DNA of 64,000 nucleotides from Alphaproteobacteria bacterium. Its GTDB lineage: Bacteria > Pseudomonadota > Alphaproteobacteria > Micavibrionales > Micavibrionaceae. Shown here one piece after another: positions 63,693-64,000 of the stretch (position 1 is the first letter of the stretch; every line of letters starts with the position of its first letter). The stretch spans positions 1,178,320 to 1,242,319 of the forward strand of contig JAFLCW010000001.1 of assembly GCA_017302165.1 (NCBI GenBank), in the 5' to 3' direction. The translations under genes and the position numbers were made by a program. The notes below the pieces were generated by a model that had not been told where the DNA came from, searched no databases, and was given only the letters and a program-made list of their open reading frames with translations.

Positions 63693-64000
63693 TTATGCGG
63701 CGAGTTGATCGAGCGCGGCCGACAGCTTGGCGATCAATCCTTGGGCTTCGGCTCGGCGTGATTTCTGTTCGGCAATAATATCTTCGGGGGCATTGGCCAC
63801 GAATTCCTGATTCTGAAGTTTCTGGTCAATCTTACCGATATCCTGTTTTAATTTATCAATCTGTTTGGTCAGGCGTGCCCGCTCCTTGTCCAGATCAATT
63901 AATTCGGCGATCGGCAGAATAAAGGTCGCTTCGTGGATCACGGATTTAATAGCCTGTTTGGGCGGTATATCTGTCTGCCCAATAGAACTCAGCCGTGCCA
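63693..64000 (-). CDS. valS: Valyl-tRNA synthetase, C-terminal end (partial)
   Basis: The C-terminal coiled-coil arm of ValS: I-A-E-L-I-D-L-D-K-E-R-A-R-L and F-V-A-N-A-P-E-D-I-I-A-E-Q are specific to it. The frame stays open to the window edge; the catalytic part lies outside. Ends facing rpmE, with a shared terminator between. Confidence 0.94.
   Translation of the reverse strand, partial: ARLSSIGQTDIPPKQAIKSVIHEATFILPIAELIDLDKERARLTKQIDKLKQDIGKIDQKLQNQEFVANAPEDIIAEQKSRRAEAQGLIAKLSAALDQLAA

Overview
The window is chromosomal DNA of an alphaproteobacterium of moderate GC. No single marker fixes the genus. The class call rests on several things: a CcrM-type GANTC methyltransferase, an ntrY-ntrX pair followed by hfq-hflX, an F0 operon with separate b' and b subunits, dsbA-smc-atpI linkage, the ruvCAB-ybgC-tolQRAB run, and a zapA/6S RNA/fthC locus divergent from tkt-gap-fba. 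Almost all of it is dense housekeeping DNA with many 1-11 nt overlaps. No transposase, integrase, phage gene or CRISPR array was seen.

Layout. 1-5.8 kb: ntrY (5' part disturbed at the window edge), ntrX, a HAD phosphatase, hfq, hflX and an inositol-monophosphatase homologue, all +. 5.8-8.7 kb: mazG (-), then a patch of unknown genes with a frameshifted NIF3/YqfO-type gene and an orphan alpha/beta-hydrolase-like protein. 8.7-17.4 kb (-): mltB, rlpA, dacA, tmk, holB, metG, EamA, tatD and a PhnP-like MBL gene, combining murein maintenance with replication and translation. 17.4-18.8 kb: tRNA-Ser(UGA) followed by an AT-rich patch of unknown genes. 18.8-29.4 kb (+): I78-type inhibitor, DUF2061, ABC-F, rplU-rpmA-obgE-proB, pepN, rnhB, ccrM, folB. 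29.4-31.4 kb (-): an exported unknown and mutY. 31.4-48.5 kb (+): dciA-like gene, efp, suhB, OmpA-like protein, dsbA, smc, atpI-B-E-F'-F, proA, nadD, rsfS, rlmH, envC, ctpA, a divergent polysaccharide deacetylase, rppH. 48.5-57.5 kb (-): tolB-A-R-Q, ybgC, ruvB-A-C, yebC, ymdB-like, fthC, 6S RNA, zapA and a small coiled-coil gene. 57.6-64 kb: tkt, gap, fba, an exported EndoU-like protein (+), epmA (-), rpmE (+) and the 3' end of valS (-).

Functional links. EF-P carries Lys34 and the window also encodes EpmA, the enzyme that lysylates this residue in gammaproteobacteria. MltB, RlpA, DacA, EnvC, CtpA and TolQRAB form a cell-wall remodelling and division set together with ZapA. RuvABC, Smc, HolB, MutY, RnhB, the DciA-like protein and CcrM cover replication, repair and the cell cycle.

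The most notable signals are a cluster of six GANTC sites in the ccrM promoter, a well-supported unannotated 6S RNA, a free-standing exported EndoU-like nuclease, two perfect DnaA boxes in intergenic DNA upstream of hfq and of dsbA-smc, an NtrX whose GAFTGA and Walker B motifs are lost, and mutY/dciA starting on top of each other. I found no clearly new multi-gene defence or toxin system. The best places for novelty are the unknown genes beside tRNA-Ser and the EndoU gene.
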